Of a stretch of 64,000 nucleotides of DNA, positions 25,882 through 37,285 are shown piece after piece. This DNA is from Paramoeba atlantica (taxonomy: Eukaryota > Discosea). Numbering within the stretch: position 1 is the stretch's first letter; every line of letters begins with the position of its first letter. A program made the position numbers and the translations under genes. Under the pieces are notes generated by a model that saw only the letters and a list, made by a program, of their open reading frames with translations, made no database searches and was not told where the DNA came from. The stretch lies in contig CDRNVI010000149.1 in the NCBI GenBank assembly GCA_977017575.1, positions 310,001 through 374,000 of the forward strand. Reading direction: 5' to 3'.

Positions 25882-26989
25882 GGGAGACAGTCCCCTTTTT
25901 TTAGGGGTCTAAAATAAATGACTTGTACTCTCTGAAGTGGAGAGTCAGAAAAGTCACTTTTTTGGTGATTGACTTGGGCAATCAAAAATAACTGGAGAGG
26001 GACAATAAGAATTAACTAATTTTTTATGACAAGCCAGAGCAAAGTTGATCAAACAATTATGTTGGTCTTTATCTTCATAGAAGGGGCAAGAGAGAGCAGC
26101 AAAAGTCTGTTTACACCAACCATACGGTGACTCAACTTTTCCTCTTACAAATGCAATTGCTTCATTTTTCTCTTGATCCTCAGCACTCAATGAATGGGGA
26201 ACTCTCTTTCCACGGATTATTCGAGGCCTTCCAGCGTTTGACTTGTTTGTGACCAACACCAACTTATCGAAAAATTTTGTTGCTGCTCGAAAGTGGTTGT
26301 CTGCAATGATGTGTGGTCCCAGAAAAGAGGTCATCAAGTCGATTCGCATAAAAAATAGTGATATCTCCATCATAATCTTTTGGTGAATGGATCCCACTAA
26401 CCCATTCAGCCCCACCTTTTGCATTGTGAAGTGTCACCCACCACCAACCAGGAGCTTTAAGTTTGTGTGAGTACCATTTTGCCCTCCACTTCTTGCGAAC
26501 TGTCTGTTGGGCCCTTTAATTTTAAAATCAGATGAATCCATCCATAAACAGTCAAATTGGCATGGTGGTGGTCATTCAGTTCTTTGGGCCATTTCCACAA
26601 ATGAAAGAAAGGGTGCTTGGGACCAAGATTGTTTTTGCCCACTTTAGCAACTCGAAGCGAACAACTTGAACTGTTGTGTTGGATTGCTTTTTGGCCCATT
26701 GGGAGCCAATCGTGCACCTTTTTTCGGAGTTTGCCCATCCCAACCGCAAATAGATCCTTGTACATTACAAGATGATACACAGACACAGCAAAACCAGAAG
26801 GTCTCTGTTCACTCCAAAGCTTTGGTTTTTGAGATTCCAAAAAATTTAGAATCTCCTTCAAAGTCTCTTCTCCCAGCTTCTCTTTCACAGCAAATATGAT
26901 ATCTTTCTTTCTCAACCCTTCAACCCCCACCATTGGTGAAAGAGTACAACTCATTTTATTTAGCTCTCTAAATTAGGGGACTATCTCCC
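25882..26989 (-). mobile_element. Compact TIR DNA transposon (DDE, Harbinger/IS5-like)
   Basis: The outer ends are imperfect inverted repeats of about 38 bp, both starting GGGAGAYAGTCCCCT (25882-25896 and the complement of 26975-26989). Both sides are flanked by AAA, a 3-bp candidate target duplication, as in the PIF/Harbinger group. The interior is filled by one broken transposase on the minus strand. The 1.1-kb size is close to the minimum for an autonomous one-gene element. Confidence 0.7.
25990..26954 (-). pseudogene. DDE transposase pseudogene
   Basis: Read across at least two frameshifts (near 26550 and 26515), the minus strand shows the three catalytic residues in context: WMDSSDF, HIIADNHF, and VESPYGWCKQTF near the C-terminus. 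This order and spacing match the DDE superfamily endonucleases of IS5/Harbinger type. An N-terminal part with LRKKDIIFAVKEKLG precedes it. Frame breaks make it inactive. Confidence 0.65.
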
Positions 26990-26992
26990 AAA

Positions 26993-28190
26993 GAAAATTG
27001 TCAATTATTTCATTACAGTGAATAGAGCATCTATTCTGTGGTCTCTCAAATAATCCTCAAAGAGTGTGTGGCTGTGTACAACAAAATTCCTCAATCTGGT
27101 TTTTTGACATCCTTGCACAGGACAATTTGGAGAGCAATAAAGGTGCAGGGTGTTTTGGAAACCCTGACCCCCCCCCCAAACAGTCTGTGTCTGGTTGGTG
27201 TTTTACATTGTGTCAATCCCAAACTTGTTTCCTTTGAATTTTGGTATCAGAAAAGAGGTCTCATATATCCATGGAAAAGGAAAGGAGGAAGCTCCAAGCT
27301 TTGAAGAACTTCAGAGTGATTACCAACACTTTGAGTGGAGAGTTATTGAGTCAAATGTGAAGGAACTTGGAGATGATCTGAAGCTCCATATTACCTTGCT
27401 GGATTCAATTAGTTGGGAGATGGTGACTGAGGCACTGTGGACCCCCTCTTTATCCTAGATGGTTTTCGACAAGCACTTGGGGCAACTTGAAGAGGAGGAA
27501 GACGTTTTGGATGCCATGAGGTATTCGAAATTTGATACAAAGCGAAATTTTTGGATTTGGGGAAATGTGGTGGGAATTGGTCCCTTGTGATTTCCAACTT
27601 CCTTCTGGAATCCTGTTTTACCAATAATGTGACTTGTCCACAAAGCGCCAAGAATCCCCAATCAAGTTTACCAAGCCTGTGTGAGAAGGTTAAGGCTTTG
27701 AACTGATACAGGCTCTCAATACAATGTTCAATGTGGCTGAAGTGCTCAATAACTCTGAAGAAGACAAGGAGAAACACAACAAGCCTTTGAATTTGAGTGT
27801 GTTCTTTGTGCCACTCTGTGGGGTCACAAATAAAATTTTTATTCTTATTTCTCTCAACAAAACAATTTGATTTTAAACAACAAAAAAAGAGGAGTGGGGG
27901 GGGCAGGAACATCACCCACTCACTTGCTCTTTAAAATAATAAATTGATTTTTATTGAATCTAACAATTACTTTTTGAAAAGGCAACAATCCTTTTTTTTT
28001 TCCCCTGCCTCTCTCTCTCTTTTCTTTCTTGTCTCCACTTCAAATATGATTTTTTGGGGGGTCACCAAAATACATTCAAAAAGAGAAAAAAATTAAAAAC
28101 AGCAATTTGAAAAGTTTGAAATGACAAAAAAAGAAAGAAAACCTCAGAACAATCTTTGGAAGGTTGAGACAAAAATCCAAAAAGACAAAA
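26993..28190. other. Unassigned sequence
   Basis: Non-repetitive, coding-like texture on both strands (for example a minus frame at 27455-27661 with GILGALWTSHIIGKTGFQ) but no complete gene or recognisable family. Probably more decayed mobile DNA. Confidence 0.3.
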
Positions 28191-28208
28191 AAAAAGGAAA
28201 GGAAAGAA

Positions 28209-28281
28209 AGAAAAACAAAAGAAACAAAAGAAACAAAAGAAACAAAAGAAACAAAAGAAACAAAAGAAACAAAAGAAACAA
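28209..28281. repeat. (AAACAAAAG)n minisatellite
   Basis: About eight 9-bp units, with no interruptions. Embedded in an A-rich purine segment. Confidence 0.85.
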
Positions 28282-28489
28282 ACCATGAAAAGTCAAAAAA
28301 AAAACCAAAGGAAAAAGAGGAGATCCTCAACAACCCAAACACAAACTTTTACCAAACAAAGTCTCTCTTTCTTTCTCTCTCTCTTCTCTCTTCTCTTCCT
28401 CCTTTTCACAAAACAAAACAAAAAAGCGTTGAGCCGCTGATTTAGATCCCTTAATTTTTCGGGAAAGAGAAAGGGCGAAAAGATGCTCT

Positions 28490-29110
28490 TTGTCAGCTTG
28501 ATAATTGGTTGTTTTTTTTTTTCGTTTTTTCTTCCTCTTCTTCTCTCCTCTTCACCCTCTTCAGTTTTCTTCTTCCGACCTCTTCAGTTCCCCCTCCCTC
28601 TCTTTTTTTCCTCTTTCATTCTCTTTTCCACTCAATGTGACCTCCATTGAGGGAGCTTCCAAACTGACTTGAACAACTGCCTTTTTCTGTGGGGTGGGTG
28701 ATGGGGGGAGAGGGAGTAAAAGGGGGGAATGCAAAGGGAGAGGGGAGAGGGGGGGGGGTTAAAAGGGATGGTGATAGAATCAACCACAAATATCATGATG
28801 ATAATTTTTTGAGGAGGGGTGGGGGGGGGGGATGTTTCATGGGAGGGAGAGGGGAGAGGGGCATTCTGGCTGATCAAGAAAAGAGGTTTTTTTCTCCTTC
28901 TCTTCTCTTTTTCCTTTTTCTCCCTTTTTTTGTTTTTTTGAGTTTTCCTTTTTTTTCTTTTCTTGGGTTTTCTTTTTTTCTTTTTTCTCCATCTGTTTTT
29001 TTTCTCCTTTTTTCTTTTCTTTCTTTTGTCTTTCCCTTTTTTTTTCTTGTTTTTTTTTTCTTTTTTTTCTCACTGCTGTTTTCCCTTTGTCTTTTCCCTC
29101 TCTTGAGGGT
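28490..29110. repeat. Low-complexity CT/G-run spacer
   Basis: CT-rich sequence, then GGGG-rich purine sequence (28690-28865), then polypyrimidine sequence (28885-29100). No gene is supported. Confidence 0.7.
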
Positions 29111-29211
29111 AATTCTTTTTTTGGTTCCTCTCTTTTCTTTCCTTTTTGTTCGTGAGATTGGAAGATTTCATCTGGGAGGACAATGTTTTTGTGTTTTTTT
29201 CATTTGGATTT

Positions 29212-29261
29212 TTCATCCTCTCTGGATGTGAATCTGAAAATTTGAACCCAGAGAATATGAA
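29212..29261 (+). other. Gene-3' hairpin family, copy C
   Basis: TTCATCCTCTCTGG pairs with CCCAGAGAATATGAA. The inner CTGAAAATTTGAACCC matches elements A and B in the plus orientation. No intact gene precedes it; a purine-rich stretch and the 5S pseudogene follow. It may mark an old duplicate of the 5S/PB1 spacer. Confidence 0.45.
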
Positions 29262-29364
29262 ACAAAATAACAAATACCCACAATCACAATGGAAAACAAA
29301 AAATGGAAGAGCAAGAAGGGGGGGAAGGAGAAGAAAAAAAGAGAAGAAAAAAAAGAAAAAAAAG

Positions 29365-29469
29365 GTCTTCAGCACTCAGGATTCGAATGTGATCACCCAC
29401 CATTCTCCTAACCAAGCCCACAGCAGTTCTGATGGGATCAGGTGCTTTCAATTGGGTATGACTGAAGAC
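29365..29469 (-). pseudogene. 5S rRNA pseudogene
   Basis: Aligns end to end with the 5S genes but lacks 13 nt, roughly RNA positions 45-57, which include the start of the conserved GAAGTTAAGC loop and the Pol III A-box region. Scattered changes are also present. The 5' flank (CTTTCTCTTCTTTTTTTTC) is conserved, so it arose by DNA duplication of the locus, not by reinsertion of an RNA copy. Confidence 0.85.
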
Positions 29470-29862
29470 ACTTTCTCTTCTTTTTTTTCTCCTTTTTATC
29501 AATCCAATTATCCAAAATCAACAAAAAAAGAAAAGAGAAGAGAGAAGAGAAAGAGTTCAACTCTCTTTTCTCAGAATAAAAAACTTGTTTTAATCTGAAA
29601 TAAAAGGAGCAGGACTGAAAGGAAAAACATAAAATGGAAAACGAAAAACAGAAAACAAAAAAACAAATCAAGGAAAGAGAGAGAGTAATGGTCTTGAAGA
29701 AGAAAGAAGTAAAAAAGGAAAAGAAAAGGATGTGAAAGAAAAAACAGAAAGAAAGAGATACAACCACCAAAAGAAAAGAGAAAAATAACTGAGAAAAAGA
29801 GAAAAAGAGAGAAGGAGAAAAAACCACAACCCACAAAAAAAAAAACTGAAACAGGAAATGAT

Positions 29863-29881
29863 GGACCTCTATTTTGGGTCC
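29863..29881. other. GGACC hairpin near 5S pseudogene
   Basis: GGACCTCTATTTTGGGTCC, identical to the first hairpin at 2592-2610 and at a comparable distance from the 5S-like sequence. Confidence 0.5.
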
Positions 29882-30066
29882 GGATGGTTTTTTTTTTGTT
29901 GGCTCACGAAAGAGGGAGGGGAAGAGGAGAGGGAGGAGAGGGAGGAAGCGAAAAGGTTCCAGAGAGAGAGAGTGTGTGTGTTCAGTTGTGAAGAAAAAAC
30001 AATATTGGCCCAAAGGAATTCCAGGGGAAGAGATTGTTGCACACCTCAAGGAGAAGGAACCTGGTT

Positions 30067-30739
30067 ATGTGTGAAAGTGAAGAAAGGATCTCTGAGAGGT
30101 TATAAATTCTATGTGGAGGCTTTCCAAGATGTTCATCACTCTTCTATAATGATTAATACCTGGGGAACTTCTTTTCCCACTGGTTGCCCACGAAATCGCA
30201 AGCTTGAAGGCCAAAGACTCTCCCTGTGATATACTCAGCCTCTTGACTTTTACTATCAAACCAGGCATTGTGTGGATGATCACAACCAACTGAGGCAAGG
30301 TTCTCTCTCCTTGGAGAGTTCCTGGAAGACCAAAAAATGGGTCCACAGGCAGTTTGCTTTCATTCTTGTAGTTGTGGAAGTCAATGCCTTCCTCATATTT
30401 CAGCACTTTTTCCCTCAAGCCAAAGAGCTCTCCTTTGCAGAATTTCGTTTTGAGGTTGCCCAAGGTCTACTCTCTCAGAATCATCCCTTGGATGAAGGCT
30501 ATAACCTGCGAATACCACTCCCAACTCATGTAGAACATCATCTGATGATCAAGCCCAACTTTGCTGGAGTTTGGTGAAATGGTAATTGGACTGAAGCCAG
30601 ACAAGAGTACCAGAAGAGTAGATGCAATGGGACAAATTGTACAAAGAAAGTTCGAACCTATTGCTCCTGTGATCAAACACTCATTTTTTGTTCAGGTTGC
30701 TTTGCTGACCATATGAGCAGGCACATGACTGAGGACTAA
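30067..30739 (+). pseudogene. piggyBac-like transposase, C-terminal half, decayed
   Basis: One frame reads GSLRGYKFYVEAF, like the GYxLYVDNF segment of piggyBac. After a stop at 30227 it continues VDDHNQLRQG, KKWVHRQFAFI and LSFAEFRFEVAQGLL. A frameshift near 30580 leads to RCNGTNCTKKVRTYCSCD and CSGCFADH, the typical C-terminal Cys-rich zinc domain. The DDE superfamily transposase moves cut-and-paste DNA between TTAA sites. Element ends were not found. Confidence 0.7.
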
Positions 30740-32587
30740 TTAGTCCTTTTGAAAAATGATGTTTTTTTTTTTTGGTGACTCAATTTTTTTTTTCAAAAAA
30801 CAATATTTGGACAAATATTTCTTGATATTCTTGTTTAAAAGATCTTTATTAAAAAGTTTATCAAAAAAAATCTCCCCTCCACCCACCAGTGGCTTCAAAA
30901 AAAGAGTCAAAAATAGGAGCCTAATTAGTCTTTTGGCCTGGAAGGAACCCGATTTTCTGGAGAGTTTAACAATTTTATTTGTTTTTTTTCTGGTTTTTCT
31001 GGTTTTTTCTTTTTTTCTGGTTTTTCCTTTTCTTTTGGAAGATGGTGAAACATTTCTCCCAGAGTCTCACAGTTTTTGTGCTGTGTGGTTCACATATCTC
31101 AGATCAATCTTTTTCTTTGGTACAAAAAGGGTGGAGATGCTGCTGTTGGTGAAGTCTCCTCTTTGTTCTGTTCCTTTGCATACTTCTTGAGTACTTTCTC
31201 TGGCCTTCTTTTCCATTGTTTATCCCTCTTGATTATCCTTGGTTTTGGTCTCTTCCCTTTTTGGAGTAGAGTTTCTCAAGCCAACTCCAAAACCCCCCCC
31301 CTTATTTATTTTGATCTCAATCTTCCATCTTCTTTTCTTTCTGATTGCAATCTGAACCAATTGGGCCAATTCAACATTCAAATAGGTTCTTGGCTGCTTC
31401 CTCTTAACTGCCCAAAAGGTGGCTTGACAAAAGGTCTCAATATCTAGACCCCCCCTTGCATCCCCTGAGGATCTCAGTGACCCTTATCAAGGGGGGAAAT
31501 ATTCATCCTTTTGGCCAACTGAGCTGATTGGCATTACTAGTTTGCTCCTCTTGGGTTCATATTTCTTCATCACTTTCTTTGAAATCTCCTTGAACCTCCT
31601 CATTTGATAACATCCACCTCTCAAGATCCTTGAATTTCCTAAAGTTGGTGTTAGAGAATCATTTTCTTCTGTTCTTGTTGATAGGATTGAAGATTTCTCC
31701 TAAATCAAATTTCACTTTCTCATCCTTTCCATTCTCATGTGTCTCTCTCTCTCTTTTATTTCTTTCTCAAGTCCTAAATTCTCTTTCTCCATTTCCCCCT
31801 ATTCCCCTCATTAATTCCACAAGCTGGTCTTCCACACCATGCTTGCATGAATTTGATCATGGTGACTACAATGATGAGGTACAAGAGTGCTTTTTATGTG
31901 CAGAAAGTGCTTAGATTCTTTGATCAAGGATATCTTTTGAGATATTGCATTCCTTCTGATGATGTGTGCGCTTTTTGTCCATCTCCTGTGCACCCCATTT
32001 TGCCCCTCATCCACTCTTGTCTTACCCCTTCCTTCTTCTTTGCCTTCTTCTCCTCTGGTTTTTAATTTACTTTAAAGATGTCAGATCATGCAAGATGAAC
32101 TTGTGGACACAGGATTGGAAATTCAAAATTGATTATTCTTTGCTTCTATTTTTGATTCTGGTAATATTCCATTCAAGAGAAGATTTCTCATTTGTTTACA
32201 AAATGAATCAACCATTTGTTCAATTCAGGTCTATTGGTTTGTCTCCTCTCCAATATCTCTGCTTGTCCTTACCCCTCTCCTTAGGAGTTTGTTCATCAGT
32301 TATTCAAACTAAGTCTTGCTCAGATAAAGCATTAATCTTTTGGGTGACTCTTTTGTGCCCTACATTTGGTTTTGGCATGGGTGTGTGCACTCAAAACAAG
32401 TTGACCCATGCAACACCTCAGGCCCAAAATGATGACTGTTTGTTGAGGGAGCAAGTTGACTCATGTTTTCTGATGACTCTTGTCTGGTTTGAGCAGGGGA
32501 TCAAAGTTTCAAAATAAATCTCTTTCCAGATCTCCAATGATGAGAGTGAAACTGTCATCTTGCTCATGATGAACAGTAACAGTTGAA
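30740..32587. other. Unassigned, probably decayed mobile DNA
   Basis: The minus strand at about 30900-31450 has Lys/Arg-rich coding texture. A plus-strand frame of 183 codons (31966-32517) is open but unlike any family I know and starts in a low-complexity hydrophobic stretch. No intact gene is supported. Confidence 0.3.
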
Positions 32588-32893
32588 TCATTTTTGTTTG
32601 TCTAATTTTCTTTTGAGTTCATCAAGGTCCTTACAATTCTCAATCATTTCATTGAGTTGTGTCAGCATTTGCTTCTTTGCTGCTTGGAGGTCGATTTCCT
32701 CTTCTCTTTTCCTTTTGGGTGGTGGAGGGGTTTGATCAGATTGAGCAAACCACTGGACCAGGTTCATGCAATTACTTGAGAACATTTCAAAAGCTATATG
32801 TTGCCATAAGTTGAGATGAGGGAGGACCAAGTCTTGTGTCCCTGGCCAATTCTTTTCACTTTTAAAAGTTTTCCAATGTTCAGCCAAAGACAT
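32588..32893 (-). CDS. Small basic/coiled-coil protein, hypothetical
   Basis: A 101-codon frame from MSLAEHWKTF, with upstream in-frame stops before the Met. Residues about 57-66 (TPPPPKRKRE) resemble a nuclear signal and the C-terminal 35 residues form a charged helix (LNEMIENCKDLDELKRKLDK). Composition is unlike the surrounding spacer. It could be a small host gene or the remnant of a mobile-element accessory gene. Confidence 0.4.
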   Translation of the reverse strand: MSLAEHWKTFKSEKNWPGTQDLVLPHLNLWQHIAFEMFSSNCMNLVQWFAQSDQTPPPPKRKREEEIDLQAAKKQMLTQLNEMIENCKDLDELKRKLDKQK

Positions 32894-33640
32894 TGAAGAT
32901 TACTGTGATCAGTGTTTTCTTCATAAGCTTACATCAGGTTGCATTGACCCAAACAATGAAGAAGAAGAAGAAGAAGAACTTGAATCAGAGTTTCTTCAAA
33001 CAATCAGTGTCAAGTCAAGATCACTGAGAATACATCCAGGAATGAGAGTCTCTGGTGAAAGAGTTTCTGTTTGGCCTTTTCTTTCAAATCAAACAATCCA
33101 ATCATCAAAAGAATAATAAACACACACTTTTTTTTCTTTTTCTTTTTCTTTTTTGTTCCATTTCTTCAACCTTCACCATCTTCATTCAACCAAAAAACAA
33201 ACAAATCAGAAAAGAGACCACAAGAGTGAACATATGGATATAACATTAGATTTTTTTTGAAGGCTCAAAAGGAATATTTGAAGTCACTTCAATCCTAAAA
33301 ACACTATGATTGCAAGTGCAGCTTAAGCCCACTCTTATGTAAAGCATTAAACCAACAGTTTTCACTCCAAAACCTGATGGAGGTTGAAACTTGAACAAGC
33401 CCATTTCAGGAATTTTAAGAGGATGGAACTTTCCTTTGATAATTTCAAGAAAAAATATCACTCTAGTCTCCCCTCAACCAATTATATGATGTTCATTTCC
33501 AAAAAAATATGGTTTCTTTCTGAATAAACATTCAACTAGAAGTCAATTTGTAGAACCACACCACTATACACTCATTCAGACAGACCTGACAGATCTGTTA
33601 ACTTGGAGCAAAGATGGTCTTTATTTTTTTGTTAAAAGCA
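32894..33640. other. Spacer
   Basis: AT-rich sequence without a recognisable gene; a GAAGAAGAAGAAGAAG run is at about 32957-32976. Confidence 0.3.
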
Positions 33641-33650
33641 ACATGTAATC

Positions 33651-35416
33651 ATGGATGGGGTGATCTCTCATGATGATAATGTGGTTAAAAAAGCAATTAA
33701 GGATTTTTGGGAGGGTCTTCTCAGCACAGAAAGACCATATAACAAAGATTCTCTTGATGAACTGATTGCTGACCACCAACCTCATTTCCTCCCAGTTGAG
33801 AAACATAATGTGGACAGGAAGAAAGTCAATAAACTACTTCAGAGAACCAACAACACCAGCACAGGACCTGATGGTATTCCCTTCTCTTTGTATAAGGCAA
33901 CACAAGAGAAGTACTTTGATATGTGGGTAAAACTAATTCAACAAGCAGGTGAGGTTATGGATTTTCAGGAGATCAATTGATGAAGCAGTAAAATCAGTAT
34001 ATGACTCTTTTTACAAAGCTTTGGCAGAGGGGAAAGATGTGACTCTCCTCCAAACAGACTTTTGCAAGGCATATGATTATGTGAATTGTGATGCACTCCT
34101 TTATATTCTCAAAGGTTTGAACACCCCCCTCAAGCAATCTATGTTGTTGAGAAAGTCCTTTGTGAATATGTAACCTGGCTGCCAAATATTGGTGGATCTA
34201 AGAGGGCAGGCACCAAAGAATCAATTCAAAGATGGACAGGAGTTAGACAAGGATGCTCAATCTCCCCTCTATTGTTTGTGATTGTGTTTGACATCTTCCT
34301 TGTGAGTTTGAAGAAGAAACACAACCCCCAAGATCTGCCAGGCTTTATGGATGATTTGAGGATGGTGCTTTAGTGAGCTGAAACCATCAATTCTCTCACT
34401 CCAACCTTTAAGAAATATGAAGAAGTGACTGGAGCTAAACTGAACTTTAATAAGTGCTTTGACCTCTCAACTGAGTCTTACAAACCAGTAGGCCCCTGGT
34501 CTGAGATGGCAAGACCCAATTACTGTGGTGATGAAACTGGAAGTGAGATTGAGTAAATGGTTATTTCCTCTCAAAGATTGGAAAAAGGTGGTTGTGCACA
34601 GGGTGCTAGTTTAGCCCCAGGGGAATTCAGTGAAAGATGAAGCTCAAAAAGGAGAAGAATTATGAACTTGTAGAGTTCAGATATTAGCTGAAGAAGAGAA
34701 AGAGAAAGAAACTCACTTGGGAGTTTTAGAATAAAAAAAGTGCTTGAAGACCATTCTTGAGTCCATTGTTTTCTGTGTGTCAGAGTGACTGTGTGTTTGG
34801 TGTGGAGTCAGGAGGTCATTCACTGTGGTCTAAAAGATGAAGAAAGTTGAAACAGCAATTAAAAAGAGAGGTGGGAATTTTTGCTCAAGAGTGAAGATGG
34901 TCAATACCTATCTAACTCCATGTATGGAATACTTAGTGAGATTCAAGTTGATCCTAAAATCTGTCACCTCTTTGATGTGGAAATCCATCTGCTTAGCCCT
35001 GGGTGCCATGCCAACACTAAAACCTCTGTTCTTACTTTATGCTATCCCCTTTGGACTCAAATCCTCAACTACACCACTCCATTGTTTTTAATTAGGCTCT
35101 TTTCACCTCTTGTCCACCAATAAGGAGTGACTATCAGAGTCCTCTCTCCATTGGAGCTATGCAGAAGGATGCTTTCATTGCAGCCCAAAGCCTTTCTTCC
35201 AAAGTTGTGTTTGGCCAGGCCACTTGTGTTGTATATACCAATATGTCTCAAATAATTTCAATTGAAATCAAAGACTTGTATGTGGGGGAAGGAAGAGCTG
35301 AGTGTGTGGTGTACAACTTGACTCATGCAATTAGACCTCAGCTCAAGAGGAATTTACTTAAATTTCTAATAAAAGAGCTATCTACAAGAAACAAGTTGTC
35401 TCACTTCTCAAACTAA
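33651..35416 (+). pseudogene. LINE reverse transcriptase relic
   Basis: Fragments occur in the right order over several frames: NTSTGPDGIPFSLYK (fingers), LLQTDFCKAYDYVN (motif A with catalytic Asp), GVRQGCSISPLLF (motif B), FMDDL (motif C, normally FADD), GAKLNFNKC (motif D/E), and a thumb-end stretch RVKMVNTYLTPCMEYL. This is a separate LINE clade from the element at 40910, with RQGC rather than QQGD at motif B. Multiple stops and frameshifts show it is dead. Confidence 0.75.
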
Positions 35417-35721
35417 GATTCAAGTTGTTGCTTAGCTGCCACTGAGAAAAGGAGTTATGATTTCATCTATTGGAAAAATGTTCTGTGGCTGAGGGTCTTC
35501 TTTAAGCAAGGGGAAGGAAATGTATTTTGCTGAAAGTACTCAACTGGCAAGAAACTAAGAGTGTGTGGCCTTGTCTCAAAGTATCTTACCAGGCAAGAAA
35601 CCTCTGTGGTGAGTGCTGCCCTGCTGAGTTTGTAGCTCACAGTGTGTGCAAAAGGAACTAAATCAGCCTAATATACTAAAAAAATTTTTAGAAAAATCTT
35701 AAGAAAGAATAAAATCCTCCT

Positions 35722-36075
35722 TTGGCCTCTAAGGACTCAAACCAAGAAAGAATTAAAGAAAAGAAAAGTTTTAAATTCAAAGGTTTTTTAATGTTTTATA
35801 ATGGTTCAGGACATACAAACCCTCATTTAGAGGGTGTAGGTTTTGCAGTTTTCAGGAAAGAAAGAGAGATATGTGGTGGGTTTGAAACCATTTCTTTTGG
35901 TTTTAACAATATTGGTGAATTTACAGGCTGTTTGAGAGGGATACAAAATGTTAAATCAATGATAAAAGAGATTATGATTGTTGAAGATTGTATAATTCTT
36001 ACCAAGATAATGTTCAAAACCCATACTAGAAAAAATTATACTTTAAATGAATTACTTTGTGAAATTACAAGTTAA
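35722..36075 (+). pseudogene. RNase H-like domain relic
   Basis: A 117-codon open frame contains MFYNGSGHTNPHLEGVGFAV and FNNIGEFTGCLRGI. These match the first and second catalytic regions of RNase H (DGS...NP...G; TNNxAE...L..G), with Asn in place of the first catalytic Asp. It lies about 300 bp after the LINE relic on the same strand and may be its RNase H domain. Confidence 0.5.
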
Positions 36076-37285
36076 GGCTTGAAGGTTTGTAACACTATAA
36101 GTAAAACAACTATTTAAGATAAGAAAAGCTTTGGTATTATCTTTGAACTCTAAAAATCAACATCTTATAATCACTTTTAGAACAAAAATTTTATCAATTC
36201 AATAAGAAAATAACTTATTATTGATATTTGGTGATGAAAATGATATTACATAACACCACTCATTCACTGAGAGATTATACATTACCTCTAAGTTTGAAAC
36301 AAAGGATATTGTTTTGATAATTGTAAAAATTGAAAGATTCCATCCAATAATACCAACTATGAGCATTAAAGTGATATAGAATTCATTTCAAGAGGAACAA
36401 TATCTATGAGAGCAATTATGTATTAAAACAACTTTGAGTTTTTTAGTATCTTTTTTGTAATTAAAATCAGTTTCATTAATATTCATGATCAATTGAAAGT
36501 GAGCAGCATCAATCTTTTCTTGCAATTCTTTTACATTTTGTTTCAGCTTTTCTTCAAACAAACTGCATCTCTCTGCCTCAAGTGGCTCTAAATCAATAAG
36601 AAAAAGTTGTTTTTCACTCTAAACAAAGAAATAAATCCAAGTGAAAAAGATTGCTTTTAAGAAAGTGGTATTAATCCAATCTTTGAGGGTGGTTTGGATC
36701 AATGAAACTTGGTTTCCATTACATTTTTACATATATTTAACAATTTTATCAATTTGAAAAGGTTCAATCTTTGTAAAGTGTTTTCACATCTTTGATTTCA
36801 CTCTAAAAAGCAGGTTACCCCAGGTTTTGGAAAGTTTTCTGTTTTGTTGTTAGTCAATTTGAAAAAAACAACTCACATTTGTAAAAGTTATTATTTATTC
36901 TTTTTCATTTGGACTATTAAGAATTAATTTTTTATAAAAACAATAATATTACTTTATTAAAGTTTAACAAAGAGTTAACTTTTCTTATTCAAAGGTTTTA
37001 GAAAAAAAAATGTATTCATGAACTAGAAGTTTTAAATTTTACAATGAAATTACTTCAACAAGAAGAGCAAAAGATTTTTTTTTTTTTATAAAAGAAGATA
37101 ATAGATTCTTGTATATGAGTTTAGGTGAAATGAAGCAATTAAACAAAAACCAACAAAAACAAACAAAAAACTAAAATCAATTTCAGAAACAAAATTAATT
37201 TTCTTTATTTGGCTAAAAAAAAAATATTTTTCTCAATTTGATTTTTATATTTTTGAAAAAAATAAGATTTTAAATATTCAAAAAA
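36076..37285. other. AT-rich gene-free stretch
   Basis: Very AT-rich, no reading frame of note and no structural RNA recognised. It leads into the satellite array. Confidence 0.5.
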
